From contig CAJSYQ010000029.1 in NCBI GenBank assembly GCA_910574015.1, positions 1 through 48,191 of the forward strand: a stretch of DNA of 48,191 bases, in the 5' to 3' direction. Position 1 is the stretch's first letter. Every line of letters starts with the position of its first letter. Positions 8,395 to 16,741 of the stretch are shown here, in pieces. The position numbers were made by a program, and so were the translations under genes. Origin of the DNA: Eubacteriaceae bacterium (lineage in GTDB: Bacteria > Bacillota > Clostridia > Lachnospirales > Lachnospiraceae). The notes under the pieces are model-generated. The model was given only the letters and a program-made list of their open reading frames with translations, searched no databases and was not told the DNA's origin.

Positions 8395-8493
8395 CTACCT
8401 GTCAGCCGTACATGGAATACAAATCTTATTTCTACCTGTCATCGTATGACAACACATACACCTTCTCCTGTTATTTTCCATATTTTTCATCAT
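8395..8493 (-). CDS. Cysteine-rich 32-residue leader peptide upstream of cysK
   Basis: Between the promoter and cysK lies a small ORF, ATGATG start at 8493, TAG at 8395-8397, with AAAGGAA 8 nt upstream. It encodes [11 protein letters not shown] followed by [17 protein letters not shown] and TADR: five cysteines in 17 residues, arranged as CxCC and CxxC. Two roles are possible. It may be a regulatory leader whose Cys codons make ribosomes stall when Cys-tRNA is low, so that the downstream hairpin does not terminate. Or it may be a small metal-binding (zinc-knuckle-like) protein. The position directly before cysK favours the first. Translation is not proven. Confidence 0.65.
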   Translation of the reverse strand: MMKNMENNRRRCMCCHTMTGRNKICIPCTADR

Positions 8494-8543
8494 GGTGATC
8501 ATTCCTTTCTTTCCTACTTCAATAGTATGTTAATATGTTTTAT

Positions 8544-8572
8544 ATTATAGCCATGCACATACTCTTTGTCAA
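8544..8572 (-). promoter_or_regulatory. Consensus sigma-A promoter of the cysK operon
   Basis: On the minus strand TTGACA (8572-8567), a 17-bp spacer and TATAAT (8549-8544) form a perfect consensus promoter. It lies 51 bp before the leader ORF and about 230 bp before cysK, so a long regulated leader is transcribed. A perfect promoter is usually held back by a repressor or by attenuation. The 303 bp between cysK and malY hold only this promoter, the leader ORF and the hairpin. Confidence 0.85.
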
Positions 8573-8620
8573 TATTACTTCTTCCAGTTTTTTTCTATTG
8601 TATTTAATAGGCATTCCCTA

Positions 8621-9802
8621 TTACCTGTTTACACATATTTTTTTCAATCTCTGCAGTGCTTCCATTAAAACACTTCTCGGACACGCCACGTTAATTCTCT
8701 GAAATCCCCTCCCATATTCTCCGAAAATCTTACCGCTGTCCAGCCATAATTTCGCCTTGTGAATGATGCGTCGGTCGAGTTCCTCTGTCTCAAGTCCCAA
8801 TCCCCTGAAATCCAGCCAGACCAGATAAGTTGCCTCCTGATCCACCACAGCCACACCGGGCAAATGTTCCTTTACATACTGTCTGATAAAAGCAATATTG
8901 TCCTTTACATAAGACATCATAGCCTGATACCATTCCCCGCCTTTAGAATATGCCGCCTCACATGCCACCAGTCCCATAATTCCAAGCTGGCTAATGCCTG
9001 CCGCATCCAACTCCTTTCGGAATTTTTTCCGCAACGTCCGGTTTGGGATAAAAATATTGGACAGCATCATCCCCGCCAGATTAAATGTCTTGCTGGGAGA
9101 GGTACAAACTACGCAGATTTCTTCAAACTCTTTTTTCAAGCTGGCAAATACATGATGCACCCCCTGAAAAATAAAATCATGATGAATCTCATCACTAACG
9201 ATCGTCACTCCGTAACGGATGCAGAGTTCCCCCAGTGTGGTCAGTTCTTCCACCGTCCACACCCTGCCAACCGGATTGTGGGGGCTGCATAACAGGAACA
9301 GCCGGATCTTTTCCTCTTTGATTTTCTTCTCCAAATCTTCAAAATCTATATGATATTTATTGTCCCCGCCCAGATATAAATCACTGCTTATTACTTTCCT
9401 GCCATTGTCCCGGATTACCTCTGAAAAAGGATAATAAACCGGCTGCTGGATTAACACGCCATCTCCCGGCTCCGTATATGCCCTGACTGCCATCGCCAGC
9501 GCAAACACCACCCCCGGCGTCTTAATGAGCCACTGTTCCTGCGGCTCCCATCCATGCCGTTCCTCCATCCACTTCCGGACTGTCTCAAAATAGGGCGTCT
9601 GCACCTCGCTGTAACCAAAGATTCCGTGACCTGCCCATTCCGCAAGGGCATCCTCCACATAGGAAGAAGTTCTGAAATCCATATCCGCCACCCACATCGG
9701 CAGCACATCCTCCGGCATGCCCCGTTTCTTTGAAAAATCATATTTCAAACACTTCGTATTTCTCCGGTCGATGACCGTATCAAAATCTAAGTTTCGTTCC
9801 AT
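8621..9802 (-). CDS. MalY/PatB-type pyridoxal phosphate C-S lyase (cystathionine beta-lyase)
   Basis: The 393-residue fold-type I PLP enzyme has the MalY/PatB opening (FDTVIDRRNTKCLKYD, then LPMWVADMDFRT), the CSPHNPVGRVW substrate motif, DEIHHDF and the PLP-lysine motif SPSKTFNLAGM. The family cleaves cystathionine or cysteine conjugates to thiol, pyruvate and ammonia. The start at 9802 with an AGGGGGA site fits the family better than the open frame start at 9865, which lies inside the upstream gene. The gap to the CO dehydrogenase gene is 22 bp, so it is the last gene of that operon. It could release sulfur from imported thioethers or serve methionine synthesis. Confidence 0.9.
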   Translation of the reverse strand: MERNLDFDTVIDRRNTKCLKYDFSKKRGMPEDVLPMWVADMDFRTSSYVEDALAEWAGHGIFGYSEVQTPYFETVRKWMEERHGWEPQEQWLIKTPGVVFALAMAVRAYTEPGDGVLIQQPVYYPFSEVIRDNGRKVISSDLYLGGDNKYHIDFEDLEKKIKEEKIRLFLLCSPHNPVGRVWTVEELTTLGELCIRYGVTIVSDEIHHDFIFQGVHHVFASLKKEFEEICVVCTSPSKTFNLAGMMLSNIFIPNRTLRKKFRKELDAAGISQLGIMGLVACEAAYSKGGEWYQAMMSYVKDNIAFIRQYVKEHLPGVAVVDQEATYLVWLDFRGLGLETEELDRRIIHKAKLWLDSGKIFGEYGRGFQRINVACPRSVLMEALQRLKKICVNR

Positions 9803-9824
9803 AACAATGTCCCCCTGCCTCCTG

Positions 9825-11912
9825 TCATTCCCAGCCAAGTGCTTTGCGCTTTGCCTTAAAATCATCTACTATTTTTTGCCCCAGCGCTGCCGGATCGGTG
9901 TCCACGTTCATCGATGAGCCAAGCGTTTCCAAAGTCCCATGTTTCAAAAACTCAATCACATTTTTAGAACCGTGTATCTGCGCCTCTACACAGTGATAAG
10001 AACTGATTCCATTCAGCCTGAATCCCAGCGCCGCATCAATCCCCTTTTCATTTCCCCACTCCGGAGACGAAAACGCAAACGGCAGCTCAAACATCTTATG
10101 CCCCAATTCCTCTGCAATACCGGCGAAAATGCCGCTGGAACGGGTGTTGTCAATACATTCTCCCACATGCCATACCGGGGGCAGATCCGGTTCCAAAAAC
10201 GCCCGCAGGCGCTCTCCCGCCCTCTTCTTCCCAGCGACAGCGCAATATCCAAGTTTCATCAGCGGAAAAGAAGCACAGCCGTTGGACAGTATGAGTACGT
10301 TATTTTTCAACAGTACATCCGCAACGTCCACAATGCATTTTTCATACAGGACTTTAGGGTTATTACAGCCGACCATATTTACTACGCCCAGGATCTCTCC
10401 CTCCCGGATGGCCTCCGTCAGCGGTTTCATACTGCCGAACCGCTTATGTATATACTCCACGGAAAATCCGACTTCAGCCTCTACCTCATAGGATGGAATA
10501 TACACTGGAACGCCCTTTCTCTGTCCAAAACTTTCGATGGCACGGCGCACGATCTTTTCTGCCAGTTCCTTCGTCTCACCAATATTGGCATGGACGTGGT
10601 CATACTCATAGCGCTCTGCCCCTGGAAGCCGCGCAGATTCACTAGTTGTTACAACGACCGTTTTAAAACATTTGGCCACTTCCATAATGGATGGGAACAC
10701 ATCCTGTATATCCGCAACCCATAAATCCAACGCTCCGGTTCCCAGTACCAGTTCCGCCGATACTGCATTTGACAGGGGAATCACTCCACTATAACGATAC
10801 ATTGCTGAAAGCCCGGAACAGCATATACCATAAAAACGTATTCCCTTTGCCCCTCCCGACTTCGCCAGTGCAATCATATCCTCACGTTTGCCCGCCTCCA
10901 CAATCTGACTGACAAGTAAAGGGAGATGCCCATGCACAGCAATATTAACATATCCTTTTTCCAATGCGCCAATATTTACCTTAGATGTTACCCTGTCTCC
11001 TACCCCAAACAGGCTGTCCGTTGCAATAGAAGCTCCCACCACCCCGGAAAAGGTAAACGCAAGCCCGCAGCGCAAAAACTGCTGCATAATGCTTTTCCAG
11101 TCACCGTCCGTTGCACAGCCGGATTTGTGATACGCCTCGAACACCTCATGGTATGCACTGACCGGCAGAATATCCAGTGTCTCCCAGACCTCCCGCCGTT
11201 CCTGTGCGGCACAGGCTGAGATAGTTTTATATTCATCCGGTACCGTCCTCGACAAGTCTTCCAGCAATACGTCTGCCAGATCTCTTGCCACGTTTTTTAA
11301 CTGGCGGTTTTTCTGTTTAATGCCGAAAGCCTCCGCTGTGCTTCTTATTTTTTGTTCGCCAAGGATCGGCACATCCAGCCTGCCCTCCGCCGCCCATTTC
11401 AATGCAAGCATAACCTCCCTCGCATGCATGCCGTGCTGGGCTGCGCCGGCGGCTGCACTCCGCAGCAGGTTCCTCGCCACAATCAGATCCGCATCCGCAC
11501 CACAGACCCCTTTGGGCGCCTTCGCTGTGATGCGGCACGGCCCCATATTACAGATTTTACAGCAGATACCAGCAAGACCAAAATTACACTGTGGCTTCTG
11601 CTGGTCAAAGCGGTCGAATGCCGTATCAATCCCCAGTTGCTCCATGCGCAGGAGCATTTCCCTTACCGCTGGATCCGGTGTCTGGCTGACTACATCCTCT
11701 TTGGCGGGAAATGTCTTGCGGTACTCGTTTACTGCGTCCATATAATCCCGGATAAACGCCTGCGGATCCTCTTCTTCCCCGTCCTGGTGATCCGCTTTTA
11801 ACGTCACGGTGGGCACGCCGTGTTCATCAAACCCGATCAGATTCCGATGGGAATGTATATGTGCTGGCGTATCTGTATGCACATGAATATGTTCTTTCTG
11901 GTGTTCGTTCAT
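9825..11912 (-). CDS. Anaerobic Ni-CO dehydrogenase catalytic subunit homologue (CooS-like), variant C-cluster
   Basis: The 695-residue protein aligns with CooS, which oxidises CO to CO2. The D/B-cluster cysteines are present (C109, C117, C118, C121, C126, C137 in CNFGLAGICCKICNMGPC and GVCG). C-cluster elements are HGH (327-329), GICC (364-365), GCNNPK (C516), NGC (C546), GEC (C586) and EWGNEK with the catalytic-type Lys623. The cysteine normally found in the motif DxQC is replaced by Asp404 (ADIQDVFPS). An extra N-terminal segment of about 70 residues holds seven histidines in its first 22 residues, suggesting metal binding. GAGG precedes the ATG at 11912; the frame is open to 11963. No CooC, CooF or acetyl-CoA synthase gene is nearby. 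The gene sits between a sulfonate-type ABC transporter and a C-S lyase, so CO oxidation as its role is not assured. Confidence 0.87.
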   Translation of the reverse strand: MNEHQKEHIHVHTDTPAHIHSHRNLIGFDEHGVPTVTLKADHQDGEEEDPQAFIRDYMDAVNEYRKTFPAKEDVVSQTPDPAVREMLLRMEQLGIDTAFDRFDQQKPQCNFGLAGICCKICNMGPCRITAKAPKGVCGADADLIVARNLLRSAAAGAAQHGMHAREVMLALKWAAEGRLDVPILGEQKIRSTAEAFGIKQKNRQLKNVARDLADVLLEDLSRTVPDEYKTISACAAQERREVWETLDILPVSAYHEVFEAYHKSGCATDGDWKSIMQQFLRCGLAFTFSGVVGASIATDSLFGVGDRVTSKVNIGALEKGYVNIAVHGHLPLLVSQIVEAGKREDMIALAKSGGAKGIRFYGICCSGLSAMYRYSGVIPLSNAVSAELVLGTGALDLWVADIQDVFPSIMEVAKCFKTVVVTTSESARLPGAERYEYDHVHANIGETKELAEKIVRRAIESFGQRKGVPVYIPSYEVEAEVGFSVEYIHKRFGSMKPLTEAIREGEILGVVNMVGCNNPKVLYEKCIVDVADVLLKNNVLILSNGCASFPLMKLGYCAVAGKKRAGERLRAFLEPDLPPVWHVGECIDNTRSSGIFAGIAEELGHKMFELPFAFSSPEWGNEKGIDAALGFRLNGISSYHCVEAQIHGSKNVIEFLKHGTLETLGSSMNVDTDPAALGQKIVDDFKAKRKALGWE

Positions 11913-11985
11913 AATAATCCTCATTTCTGCACACGTTTTTTGTGCATAACAAATTTGTGGCAAGTGTGCGCAGACACAAATTTGC

Positions 11986-12009
11986 GTGTGAAAAATGTAT
12001 TTTTCACAC
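11986..12009. repeat. REP-like palindrome, copy 2
   Basis: GTGTGAAAAAT (11986-11996), GT, ATTTTTCACAC (11999-12009). The left shoulder (ACACAAATTTGC) resembles those of copies 1 and 3. A further inverted repeat, AAATTTGTG (11951-11959) with CACAAATTT (11975-11983), lies beside it. The element fills the gap between the ABC ATPase gene and the CO dehydrogenase gene. Confidence 0.7.
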
Positions 12010-12033
12010 TAGCTCCTTTCCCGTCTTGATATA

Positions 12034-12807
12034 CTAAATATTGTACTCGATATAAGTGTCTGCCTTGAGATTGAACAGTTCAAAAATCTTATCCCGCACA
12101 TAGAGAAAATCCCCGCTTGTGCGGTCGCGGTAATGGTGCAGCGGCACTTCTGCCACACTCTTTACCTTTCCGGGATTCGGTGTCATGACGACGACTCTAT
12201 CTGCCAGGTAAACTGCCTCTTCAATATCGTGCGTGACAAATATGATCGTTTTTTCCTCACGCCGGCATATTTCCAGAATGTCGTCCTGGAGCTTCATCCG
12301 GGTAATGGCATCCAACGCGCCAAACGGCTCATCCATGAACACGATCTCCGGATCTACTGCCAGTGCCCGCGCAATCGCCACTCTCTGCTGCATACCGCCC
12401 GAGAGCTGACGCGGATAGGATCTGCTAAATTCCGAAAGTCCCACGAGTTCGATATATTTTTCTGCCGTCTCTTTCCTCTCTTCTTTGGAAAGTCTTTTTG
12501 CTTCCAGACCGAACTCCACATTTTTCTGCACGGTCCTCCACGGCAGCAATCCGTAATTCTGAAAGATCGTCACATGTTTTACCGATGGACCGGACACCTC
12601 TTCTCCAGCAATCTGAATGCTCCCATGGTTTACCGGTGCAAATCCCGCCATTGCATTAAGCAACGTACTTTTACCACAACCGGAAGGACCAAGCAGGCAG
12701 ATAAACTCTCCCTTATCGATTGTCAAGTTTACCTCTTCCAGCGCCGTAAATTCCTTTCCTCCTTGCACAAAGGTCTTTCCCGCATTTTTGATTTCGATAT
12801 ATGCCAT
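12034..12807 (-). CDS. Nitrate/sulfonate/taurine-type ABC transporter ATPase (SsuB-like)
   Basis: The 257-residue ATPase has Walker A GPSGCGKST, the Q-loop FQNYGLLPWRTV typical of the SsuB/TauB/NrtD group, signature LSGGMQQRVAIARAL, Walker B IVFMDEPFGALD and the H-loop THDIEEAV. It powers the permease encoded just upstream; the ATG at 12807 shares a base with the permease stop (TGATG). Substrate cannot be read from the ATPase. The CO dehydrogenase gene follows 121 bp downstream, across a REP-like repeat. Confidence 0.9.
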   Translation of the reverse strand: MAYIEIKNAGKTFVQGGKEFTALEEVNLTIDKGEFICLLGPSGCGKSTLLNAMAGFAPVNHGSIQIAGEEVSGPSVKHVTIFQNYGLLPWRTVQKNVEFGLEAKRLSKEERKETAEKYIELVGLSEFSRSYPRQLSGGMQQRVAIARALAVDPEIVFMDEPFGALDAITRMKLQDDILEICRREEKTIIFVTHDIEEAVYLADRVVVMTPNPGKVKSVAEVPLHHYRDRTSGDFLYVRDKIFELFNLKADTYIEYNI

Positions 12808-13568
12808 CACTCCACACCTCCCCATGCTTTCAGGATACGTTTTTCCAATAATTTTAAGGCGGCATCCAGCATCAGACCGATAAAACCGATAACCAGAATG
12901 GTCGCCAGTAATATGTCAGCCCTTATATTATTTCTTGCATCAATAATCTGATATCCAAGCCCCGATTGCGCTCCTACCATTTCACCAGCCACAAGGAATA
13001 TCCACGCTGTTCCAATCGCAAGATGAATGCCGTTTGCGATCTGTGGAAAAGCCGCTGGGAAAATCACTTTCCACATAAGTCCCGGCTGACGAATACCAAA
13101 ATTTTGTGACACTTTCAAATAGATCGGATCCACATTCCTCACCGCCGCAACGGTTGAAAGCAGAACAGGAAAAAATGCAGCAATAAATATAATGACTACG
13201 GCCGGAATATCTCCTATGCCAAACAAAAGTACGATGAAAGGCATCCATGCCGTTGGGGATATGGGACGCAGCAACTGTACGGCCGGGTTGACATATTTAA
13301 AAATCCAAGGCATCCTTCCCAGCATCAATCCCAAAAAGACGGCAGCTATAACAGAACTGACATATCCTGTAAGGAAACGGTACATGCTCGTTCCAATATT
13401 GGTTACAAGTGTCCCATCCCCGCACATTTCCGGCAGTGCCTGCCATGCCTGCAGCGGTGAGGGAAACAGGGTTTCACTAAAATCACTTGAAAGAAACAGC
13501 AGTTCCCATATGCTTATGAGTATCGCTATGGAAACGAACACATTTTTAACTGATAAAATCTTTTTCAT
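12807..13568 (-). CDS. Nitrate/sulfonate-type ABC transporter permease (SsuC-like)
   Basis: A 253-residue integral membrane protein with about six helices. It carries the family region PISPTAWMPFIVLLFGIGDIPAV and a coupling motif near FGIRQPGLMWKVIFPAAFPQI. The ATG at 13568 with GGAGGG 4 nt upstream is preferred over the ATG at 13592. The gene lies 20 bp downstream of the binding protein and overlaps the ATPase start by one base, a standard SsuA-C-B arrangement. Confidence 0.9.
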   Translation of the reverse strand: MKKILSVKNVFVSIAILISIWELLFLSSDFSETLFPSPLQAWQALPEMCGDGTLVTNIGTSMYRFLTGYVSSVIAAVFLGLMLGRMPWIFKYVNPAVQLLRPISPTAWMPFIVLLFGIGDIPAVVIIFIAAFFPVLLSTVAAVRNVDPIYLKVSQNFGIRQPGLMWKVIFPAAFPQIANGIHLAIGTAWIFLVAGEMVGAQSGLGYQIIDARNNIRADILLATILVIGFIGLMLDAALKLLEKRILKAWGGVE

Positions 13569-13588
13569 CTGACCCTCCAGTCCTTTCC

Positions 13589-14527
13589 TCAAAAATCACT
13601 TTTTACAAAATCCCCATAATCCGGTGGATTGTCGGAAAGCCCATACTTTTTTACCTTTTCCACCAGAACATCGTAAGTATCCTTGGTAATATCAAGATCT
13701 TTATAGGAAATCCACTGCAGGGAAATATCCAAAACCTCATCTTTCTGGTTCAGGTACTCTTTCGCCACTTTTTTCGCTTTTTCCTCGTCCAGTCCTGCAC
13801 CCGCTGCTTTGTAACTTTGCACAAAACTTTTTGCTTCATCCGGATGGACTTCGATAAAAGCATCGGTAAGCACCAGTCCGCAGCAGAGGGAATCTTCCCA
13901 AAGTTCCTCCGATGTATATAACACCTTGCCAACGCCAAGAGACACGCCCATTGCCCCGAAGGATTCTGCCACACAGTAACCATCGATCGTGCCGCTCGCC
14001 AGGGCAGAGGGCATTTCGGTTGGGGCCAGTTCCGTGACATTAATATCATCCATGGTCAGGTTTCCCTTTGCCAGTGCATCATTTAGCAATATATTATGGG
14101 AAGACTGGCGGTGTGGAACCGCAAATGTTTTTCCCCTTAAATCACTGACATCCTTAATTTTATTGGATACAATCAGGACATTTCCATCCTTATGGCCGAG
14201 AGCAACAGCTTTCATGCCAACTCCCTCCTGCTTTGACTTCATGGCAAGTTCGATCAGCACAGAAGCCCCATCGACCTTTCCGGAATTGAGTGCGTCCAAC
14301 AGTTCCGGCCAAGAACCATATTTTATAAGTTCTATTTTTATGCCGTCCTCTTCCTGAAGTTCATCTGCCTCTGCAAGCACCGCCAGGGAATGGGTAATCG
14401 GCAGATATGCAATCTTAATTGTTTTCCCATCTCCTGCCTTATCCGCACTGCCCTGTTTGCTTCCGCACGCTGTAAGCGATACAAGCATCACTACTACCAT
14501 AAATAATGTAACTATCTTCTTTACCAT
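13589..14527 (-). CDS. ABC transporter substrate-binding lipoprotein, SsuA/NMT1 type
   Basis: The 312-residue protein has a lipoprotein signal with lipobox LTAC at about residues 18-21. The NMT1/SsuA-like fold follows: KIAYLPITHSLAVLAEAD, then IKYGSWPELLDALNSGKVDGA and the domain-crossing RGKTFAVPHRQSSHNILL. The start at 14527 has GGAAGG upstream. Members bind sulfonates, taurine, nitrate, bicarbonate or pyrimidines; ligand choice is not readable here. Neighbouring trans-sulfuration and C-S lyase genes favour an organosulfur compound. A double Cys (CCG) occurs near residue 220 of the mature part. Confidence 0.88.
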   Translation of the reverse strand: MVKKIVTLFMVVVMLVSLTACGSKQGSADKAGDGKTIKIAYLPITHSLAVLAEADELQEEDGIKIELIKYGSWPELLDALNSGKVDGASVLIELAMKSKQEGVGMKAVALGHKDGNVLIVSNKIKDVSDLRGKTFAVPHRQSSHNILLNDALAKGNLTMDDINVTELAPTEMPSALASGTIDGYCVAESFGAMGVSLGVGKVLYTSEELWEDSLCCGLVLTDAFIEVHPDEAKSFVQSYKAAGAGLDEEKAKKVAKEYLNQKDEVLDISLQWISYKDLDITKDTYDVLVEKVKKYGLSDNPPDYGDFVKSDF

Positions 14528-14567
14528 TTCTTTCTTCCTTCCTTTTAAATCCAATGTAGAGATTGTT

Positions 14568-15737
14568 TCAGCATTCTATATGACTTTCTTCTATTTCCCG
14601 AAACACCTGTTCCAGCTCTCCCAATAAGTCCTTACTGCTCTCTATCCCCACCGACAATCTCAGGGTACTGTCCGTAATGCCGTTCCGTTCCCGTATCTCC
14701 GGCGGGACATCGGCATGGGTCTGGGTAACCGGATAGGTAACCAGCGTCTCCACGCCTCCAAGGCTTTCCGCAAACTTAATCATCCTGACCTTCTCTAAAA
14801 CTGCCAGCGCAAAGTCCTTACTCTCCAACTGAAAAGTAATCATTGCCCCGAACCCTCTCGCCTGTTTTTTCATAATCTTATGTCCCGGATGTTCTGCGAG
14901 CCCCGGATAAATCACTTTCGTGACTGCCTTCTGCCCGGACAGCCAGCCTGCAATCCGTATCGCATTTTCCTGCGCCTTTTCCATCCGGATTCCCAGCGTC
15001 TTGATACCTCTCTGAATCAGGAAACAGTCAAATGGAGCCAGTCCCGCCCCCGTTGTCTTAATCAGAAAACGCAGTCTCTCGCTAATATCCTCACGGTCTG
15101 TCACTAAAAAACCTGCCAGGGTATCATTGTGGCCGCCCAAATATTTGGAGCCACTGTGTACCACAATATCAGCGCCTAATTCCAGCGGATTCTGGAAATA
15201 GGGGGAAAGAAATGTATTGTCCACAATCAGCAAAATATTATGTTTCTTTGTGATTTTGGCAAGCTCTGCAATATCCGTTACATTCATCATGGGGTTGGTC
15301 GGCGTCTCAATGTAAACCGCCTTCGTTTTTTCGTTTATGTACGTTTCCACATTCTCCCTATAACAGTCAATACTCGAAAAAGAAATTCCGTTTTTTGCCG
15401 AAATATTCTGAAACAGGCGGATGCTTCCCCCGTACAGATCGGAATCTACAATCAGATGGTCACCCGGTCCAAATAATTCCATCATCAAGGTAATAGCAGC
15501 CATTCCAGTCGATAAAGCCAAAGCATCGATTCCGCTTTCTAAGGACGCCACGGTCTTCTCCAGATGTTCCCTCGTCGGATTCTGCAATCGGGTATAATCA
15601 TAACCGGTGCTTTTCCCTACGCCCGGATGGGCATAGGTAGCTGTCTGATAAATCGGATAGCTGATTGCCCCGTAATTATCACTGCTCCCTTCCTCTTCCT
15701 CCAGATGCAGACATCTTGTTTCTATCTCTCTTGCCAT
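14568..15737 (-). CDS. Cys/Met metabolism PLP enzyme (cystathionine gamma-lyase or gamma-synthase type)
   Basis: The 389-residue protein belongs to the trans-sulfuration family. It shows YDYTRLQNPTREHLE, the ALSTGMAAI cofactor loop, ETPTNPMMNVTDI, the PLP-lysine motif HSGSKYLGGHNDTLAG and the C-terminal LRLSVGIE. Such enzymes make or cleave cystathionine, or convert O-acyl-homoserine. The sequence alone does not decide between gamma-lyase and gamma-synthase; cysteine supply nearby favours a lyase (mccB-like) role. ATG at 15737 has AGGAG 9 nt upstream, while the earlier ATG at 15746 abuts that site. It follows the ligase remnant by 24 bp and is probably in the same transcript. Confidence 0.9.
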   Translation of the reverse strand: MAREIETRCLHLEEEEGSSDNYGAISYPIYQTATYAHPGVGKSTGYDYTRLQNPTREHLEKTVASLESGIDALALSTGMAAITLMMELFGPGDHLIVDSDLYGGSIRLFQNISAKNGISFSSIDCYRENVETYINEKTKAVYIETPTNPMMNVTDIAELAKITKKHNILLIVDNTFLSPYFQNPLELGADIVVHSGSKYLGGHNDTLAGFLVTDREDISERLRFLIKTTGAGLAPFDCFLIQRGIKTLGIRMEKAQENAIRIAGWLSGQKAVTKVIYPGLAEHPGHKIMKKQARGFGAMITFQLESKDFALAVLEKVRMIKFAESLGGVETLVTYPVTQTHADVPPEIRERNGITDSTLRLSVGIESSKDLLGELEQVFREIEESHIEC

Positions 15738-15761
15738 TTCACACATCTCCTATCTCAAAAT

Positions 15762-16367
15762 TCATTTTTGCACACATTCGTCCTGCCTTTTTTTCGCCAG
15801 TTTCACGCCATTCTTTACAAACCCGCCCTGAAACTGTTTGCGGATTATCCATGCGTAACGATTATCCGCATTCTCGAATTTCTGGTATTGAAAATCGAGA
15901 ATTTCCTGCACATCAATCTGTATCCTGGCAAAAAAATTCTTCATCTCATCAATGATATTTATGGCTGCCTGCGCCGCCGAGCAAATCCTGCCGTCCGGCA
16001 ATGCGATTTTAACCGTTTTCAAATCATAATGCGCAGCATTCTTAAAATTCTGTACGGCGTGTACCTGATGCCGGACAGACAGTTCTTCCTCCGGTCTGCA
16101 AATCAGCCATACCATCAATAACTGTGCAAACAGAACATCTTTTACTTCCAGCCCTTCTGCACGTAACGGATTCAGGTCAAACATCCTCAGCTCAATATGG
16201 TTCACTCCATTCTTCCGTAGGTTCTCCAATTTGTTTTCCCCCGTCGGTTTCAGGCGTATCGGATAGTATAGTTCCGATGGTGCCTTTAACAGTCCCTGCA
16301 GCACATATTGTTCCATGCTGTCTGCATAGGCTTCGATGGACTGATAATCAAGCACCGGGGCAAAGCC
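15762..16367 (-). pseudogene. C-terminal half of a glutamate-cysteine ligase-like protein
   Basis: About 200 residues remain. The motif NHIELRMFDLNPL is the hallmark of gamma-glutamylcysteine ligase (ATP-dependent coupling of glutamate and cysteine), and the helical C-terminus is intact. Full enzymes have at least twice this length, so the ATP-grasp-like core N-terminal to the motif is missing. The homologous frame begins at about 16367 right after amidotransferase sequence read in another frame, and no ribosome binding site precedes the only internal start (GTG at 16355). This is a deletion fusion of two neighbouring genes. Confidence 0.75.
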
Positions 16368-16711
16368 ATTATTTCTCCCTCAAATATGGTTCCGTTATGT
16401 GCCAGCGTCCATGTCCGTCCCATCTCATCCTTCTTGATAAAAGGATGGCAGTTTTCATGCTCCATATTTCCCTTCGTTGCCAGCCGGATATGGGCAATCA
16501 TCCGGTCTGACATAATCTTTCTGCTTCTATATTCCCGCAGTCTGGCGCTTTTTGTGGACGATACCGCCTGCTTTTCCATCTGTACTGTACCATTTTCAAA
16601 AAATGCCATTCCCCATCCATGCGGATGTCTGTCTCCATGCGAAAAAAACACATCCAGCAAATGATTCAGTTGTATTTTTCCGGGAGTATTCACTCCAAAC
16701 AATTCACACAT
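16368..16711 (-). pseudogene. N-terminal part of a class II glutamine amidotransferase
   Basis: The frame starts MCELFGVN, so Cys2 would be the N-terminal nucleophile after methionine removal. It continues with HGDRHPHGWGMAFF, IAHIRLATKG and TLAHNGTIFEG, the typical YafJ/GlxB-like Ntn-hydrolase order. Family members run to about 250-280 residues; here homology stops at about residue 115 at the deletion junction, and the frame ends at 16286 in ligase sequence. GAGG lies 8 nt before the ATG at 16711. The tRNA-like element lies 30 bp upstream. Confidence 0.78.
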
Positions 16712-16741
16712 AAAGACTACCTCGTTTCCATATTTTATAAA

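Noticed and set aside
8318-8620. T-box or SAM riboswitch before cysK
   Set aside because: No T-box AGGGTGGNACCGCG motif or SAM aptamer core was seen; the leader ORF plus hairpin explains the region better.
12034-14527. Assigning the transporter firmly as taurine or nitrate import
   Set aside because: The SsuA/NMT1 family binds many ligands and no specific pocket residues can be read by eye.
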